NCBI GenBank assembly: GCA_002368735.1
Contig: DFEQ01000020.1
Span: 9,617 to 17,413, forward strand
Reading direction: 5' to 3'
Source: Christensenella sp. UBA3798
Lineage (GTDB): Bacteria > Bacillota > Clostridia > Christensenellales > CAG-1252
DNA length: 7,797 nucleotides
The first letter of the stretch is position 1. Each line of letters opens with the position of its first letter. Below the pieces are notes generated by a model. The model worked only from the letters and a program-made list of their open reading frames with translations, did not search any database and was not told the origin of the DNA. Shown in pieces: positions 5,310 through 7,797 of this stretch. The position numbers were made by a program, and so were the translations under genes.

Positions 5310-5334
5310 GGCGGCAGAAATGCCGCCTTTTTTT
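5310..5334 (+). terminator. Intrinsic terminator of the membrane protein gene
   Basis: A perfect 7-bp stem, GGCGGCA/TGCCGCC, with a GAAA tetraloop and seven T directly after it. It starts 20 bp after the stop at 5289. This is a textbook rho-independent terminator. Confidence 0.93.
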
Positions 5335-5363
5335 ATGCGGAACCTTATCCAATGCGGAATGAA

Positions 5364-5572
5364 GGGTCGCGTTGCTCCCTTTTTAAAGGGGGATTGGGTT
5401 TTTCGAGTGAAACGAGAAAAAACGGGGGATTTTAAATCCACCATTCCGTCCTCGCTTCGTTCGTCCGCAATCAAGCCTCCTTTACGAAAGGATGCAAAGT
5501 CGCTTCGCTCTCAATCGGAAACGATCCTTTTTAATTCCATATAAAAAAGCGAACGAAGTGAGCAACTTCACT
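5364..5572 (+). repeat. Dispersed intergenic repeat, copy B
   Basis: Bases 5377-5572 match 3889-4085 at about 97%. The 13 bases before (from GGGTCGCGTTGC at 5364) match the head at 3793, so copy B is a continuous version of what is split by 83 bp in copy A. Orientation is the same as copy A. It begins 30 bp after the terminator of the membrane protein gene. Confidence 0.92.
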
Positions 5573-5660
5573 TGCCGAAGGCAAACTTCACTCTGCGCGG
5601 AGAGCGCATAACTTCACTGTTTCGCAAACTTCACTGCGCGCTGCCGCGCACAACTTCACT
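5564..5660. repeat. Array of five AACTTCACT motifs alternating with hairpins (array B)
   Basis: AACTTCACT starts at 5564, 5584, 5610, 5627 and 5652. The units between are TGCC-GAA-GGCA, TGCGC-GGAGA-GCGCA, a short GTTTCGCA unit with a 2-bp TG/CA closure, and TGCGCG-CTGC-CGCGCA. The first two equal the last two hairpins of the array at 4077 apart from one base after the second. The other units are private to each array. Confidence 0.9.
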
Positions 5661-5686
5661 TTCCTGCGGAGATTTTCCGCAGGAAA
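5660..5686. other. Strong 11-bp hairpin closing array B
   Basis: TTTCCTGCGGA (5660-5670) and TCCGCAGGAAA (5676-5686) form a perfect 11-bp stem around a 5-nt loop, GATTT. No T run follows on the + strand, so it is not a standard terminator. It is longer than the other array hairpins and has no constant motif after it. Confidence 0.75.
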
Positions 5687-5737
5687 CACATTCCATTATA
5701 TTTTTTTATTTTTTACCCACATCCCCTTGTAAAGTAG

Positions 5738-5743
5738 TATAAT
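5738..5743 (+). promoter_or_regulatory. -10 box of the lipoprotein gene (predicted leaderless)
   Basis: A consensus TATAAT ends 6 nt before the ATG at 5750. Transcription should start at or next to the A of the ATG. No convincing -35 box lies 16-18 bp upstream (ACCCAC at 17 bp), though the region above is very T-rich. No Shine-Dalgarno sequence is visible. Confidence 0.65.
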
Positions 5744-5749
5744 TATTAT

Positions 5750-7797
5750 ATGGCTATACGCATTTGGCACAAAACGGCGCTCGTGGCGCTCGTCATATTG
5801 CTTTCTGTGTTCTGCGTCCTTTTTGCGTGCGCGTGCGGGCAGGAGGGCGTGACGGTAGACTTCTCATTTGAGGAGGAGCTCGTCGCGGGGTCTTCCTACG
5901 CTTTCCGCGTGACCTTCTCGGGCGCGGAGGAGCTCGTTGCGGACTATAAGGCGGCGGAGTGCGCCTTCGAAGTGGTTTCGGGCGGACAGATAGCTTCGGT
6001 GGAGGATAATAAACTCAAGCTTTCCGACGGGGCGAGAAAGGGCGACGAATTCTCGGTGCGCCTGACGGTCAAGGGCGTTGCCGTCGTCAAGAACTTCGCC
6101 GTTGCGTTAAATAAACCCATTTTGATAGACAGCGTGACCCTCATCGCTCCCGAGACGGCAGAGGCGGGCGACGTCATCACCCTCAGTGCAACGGTCTTGC
6201 CCGAAGGGACAGACCTGCTCCCCACCTATCGCGTGATATCGGGGAGCGCCACCGTCGAGGGCAGCCTCCTCAAGATACCCGCCGACGCCGATCTCGGCGT
6301 GGTGGTCGTGGAAGCCGTCGCGGGCGGGGTCGCCTCCGAGGCAAAAACGATATCCATCACCACGGTGCAGACGCGCCTCTTGACCCTGACCCTTTCTTGC
6401 GAGCGCGCTATGCCGGGCGAAAGAGTGACTTACGAACTCGTCAAAGAGCCGGTGGAAGGCTCCTTCCCCGACGAACTGACGGTGGAGAAAGGGGAGGATA
6501 TCATCCTTCTCGACCGCGTGCGCTGCGCCTTTACCATCGACGAAAACGCACGCCTCGGCGACGAGGTAGTGCTCTTTGCGCGCTCGGGCGTCAAGGAAGC
6601 GCGGGCTACCCTCACCGTGGGCTATCCCGTCGCGGAGGATATCGACGGGCAGGGCGGCATCGTGCAGGCGGACGGCACCCTCCGCACCATAGAATACACG
6701 TTGACTCCCGCGAGGGCGGACCGCACAGCCGTTACCATCACGGTCATCGAGGGCGAGGACTATATCGAATGGACGGGCGGCGACACCTTCCGCGTGATAC
6801 GAGGGGCGCCCGTGGGGGCGGAGATAACCTTCCTCCTCGAAGCGAGCGAGGAGGTATATCACACCGTCACCTATAAGGTGGGGGATAAGGAACTCACCTC
6901 GCTGACGATCTCCACCACGGATCCGGTGGATTACCTCAGAAGCGGCTATTCCGTCGCCTTTACCCATACTTCCGTGCCCGAAAATACCGATCAGATCATC
7001 CGCTACCGCGCGACAAAGGGCGGGGAGCTCGTTACCATCGACGGCAACGTCGTTACCGTCAAGGAGGGCGCCGATATCGGATCGGTCACCATCGTGGCGG
7101 AGAGCGAGGACGGCACGGTCAGCAACCCCGTGGACATCACGGTCAGCGGCAGATACGTCCGCCGCGAATACAACAGTTGGTCAAACGTCGGCTTTGCCAC
7201 CTCGGGCGAGAGTTCGGGGGTGTGGATGGTCCTGCCTCCCTCCCTGAATGCAGGCAGCCTGACAGTCATGGTGCCTTACGAAGTATTGGACCTCGTCATC
7301 GAGGGGCATTACGACGGCAGGGACGAAACGGCGTATAAAAACCTCTATTTCTATTTCCGCAATACCGCCGAACGCACGGTGACCTTATGGAACTTCGGCA
7401 CCATCGCCACCGAGGGGCTCGGCGGCACCGTCTTTGACCTCGGCTCCTCGGGCGAGACCGAGATCGTGCTCAAGGGGCAAAACCTCATTCGCGCGGACAG
7501 CCCCTACTATATAGACAATTCGGGCGAGGAGGTGGACGGATCGTGGGATAATACCTATTCCGACACCCCGGCAAAGGAGATCGTGCGCAGGGGCGGCAAA
7601 GCGGGCTACCGCGGCACGGCGGGCGGCACCGCCATCAGCGGATACTCGCTGACCTTCGTCGGGCAGGGCGGCACCCTCGTCGCGGAGGCGGGGAGCGGCA
7701 CGAGCGGCACGGCGGGCGGCAAGGGCGCGGACGCCCTCTACGACGGCAGTTTCTCCTACCTTTCGGGCGCGGGCGGCGCCGGCGGCAACGGCGGCGA
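5750..7797 (+). CDS. Large secreted lipoprotein with Ig-like modules and Gly-rich region, 3'-truncated
   Basis: The frame is open for 682 codons to the right edge. The N-terminus is a signal peptide: a basic start (IRIWHK), a hydrophobic core (residues 9-26) and a lipobox-like LFAC with Cys27, or ACAC with Cys29. This suggests lipid anchoring to the outer membrane face. Residues ~31-467 look like about five successive beta-sandwich modules (31-123, 124-206, 207-297, 298-390, 391-467). Several show the pattern of bacterial Ig-like repeats, such as PETAEAGDVITLSATVLPEG and VPENTDQIIRYRATKGGELV. Residues 468-610 form a different beta-rich unit (NLYFYFRN, TVTLWNFGTI, GQNLIRADSPYY), perhaps a beta-helix. 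From ~613 the chain becomes glycine-rich (TAGGKGAD, GAGGAGGNGG). A cell-surface adhesion or carbohydrate-binding role is inferred only. The start follows from the -10 box and signal peptide. GC is higher than in its neighbours. Confidence 0.85.
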   Translation, partial: MAIRIWHKTALVALVILLSVFCVLFACACGQEGVTVDFSFEEELVAGSSYAFRVTFSGAEELVADYKAAECAFEVVSGGQIASVEDNKLKLSDGARKGDEFSVRLTVKGVAVVKNFAVALNKPILIDSVTLIAPETAEAGDVITLSATVLPEGTDLLPTYRVISGSATVEGSLLKIPADADLGVVVVEAVAGGVASEAKTISITTVQTRLLTLTLSCERAMPGERVTYELVKEPVEGSFPDELTVEKGEDIILLDRVRCAFTIDENARLGDEVVLFARSGVKEARATLTVGYPVAEDIDGQGGIVQADGTLRTIEYTLTPARADRTAVTITVIEGEDYIEWTGGDTFRVIRGAPVGAEITFLLEASEEVYHTVTYKVGDKELTSLTISTTDPVDYLRSGYSVAFTHTSVPENTDQIIRYRATKGGELVTIDGNVVTVKEGADIGSVTIVAESEDGTVSNPVDITVSGRYVRREYNSWSNVGFATSGESSGVWMVLPPSLNAGSLTVMVPYEVLDLVIEGHYDGRDETAYKNLYFYFRNTAERTVTLWNFGTIATEGLGGTVFDLGSSGETEIVLKGQNLIRADSPYYIDNSGEEVDGSWDNTYSDTPAKEIVRRGGKAGYRGTAGGTAISGYSLTFVGQGGTLVAEAGSGTSGTAGGKGADALYDGSFSYLSGAGGAGGNGG

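Larger units (their letters stand above)
5335..5749. other. Gene-free intergenic region with repeat copy B
   Basis: After the terminator this 415-bp stretch holds the second copy of the dispersed repeat, its hairpin array, a strong terminal hairpin and a T-rich promoter region. A small open frame at 5320-5544 lies within the repeat, has no ribosome site and resembles no protein, so I do not count it as a gene. Confidence 0.8.

Noticed and set aside
5320..5544. Small + strand open frame of 74 codons
   Set aside because: It begins inside the terminator T run, lies within the dispersed repeat and has no ribosome site. The single-base indel between repeat copies breaks the frame in the other copy.
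5290..5749. Riboswitch or T-box before the lipoprotein gene
   Set aside because: No known aptamer core was recognised, and the predicted transcript starts at the ATG, leaving no leader to hold one.
6107..6967. 286-codon open frame on the - strand
   Set aside because: It is a GC-driven shadow of the lipoprotein gene. It has no start signals, and the + frame has a signal peptide, Ig-like modules and a promoter.
1..7797. tRNA, rRNA, insertion sequence or phage genes
   Set aside because: No cloverleaf with a TTCRA arm, no rRNA-like stretch and no transposase or integrase motifs were seen on either strand.

Overview
The window looks like chromosomal DNA of an uncultured, gut-type Firmicute (Clostridia; a Christensenellales-like lineage is plausible but cannot be proven from 7.8 kb). 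The grounds are a moderately high GC content, strong AAGGAGG ribosome sites within the operon, Firmicute-type intrinsic terminators, a BMP-family nucleoside ABC transporter of the YufOPQ type, and intergenic arrays of short hairpins separated by constant linkers.

Region 1 (1-3451) is the 3' part of an ABC importer operon, all on the + strand. It holds a double-domain ATPase whose start lies before the window (nupO/yufO type), followed by two membrane permeases (nupP/yufP and nupQ/yufQ types). The first two genes overlap by ATGA, and the third starts 3 bp after the second stops. Both junctions carry strong Shine-Dalgarno sites. The substrate-binding lipoprotein is not in the window and probably lies upstream. 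The ATPase carries an insertion of about 60 charged residues in its second nucleotide-binding domain.

Region 2 (3452-4245) has no credible gene and is packed with structure. In order, it holds: a 129-bp imperfect palindrome that contains the likely operon terminator; an array of five CATGATGTA motifs at 22-23 bp spacing with small hairpins between them; a further structured stretch; a ~197-bp dispersed repeat; and a second array of AACTTCACT motifs alternating with hairpins.

Region 3 (4246-5334) is one gene for an unrecognised protein with about six membrane segments, ended by a textbook intrinsic terminator. Region 4 (5335-5749) is a second copy of the dispersed repeat plus an AACTTCACT array, about 97% identical to the first in the 197-bp core but with different array units.

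Region 5 (5750 to the right edge) is a long open frame for a secreted lipoprotein. It has several Ig-like beta-sandwich modules and a glycine-rich C-terminal part, and continues past the window.

The most unusual signals are the hairpin-and-constant-linker arrays, which gain and lose units between two nearby copies, and two genes whose -10 boxes end exactly 6 nt before the ATG with no ribosome site. The latter predicts leaderless mRNAs, in contrast to the SD-led transporter genes.
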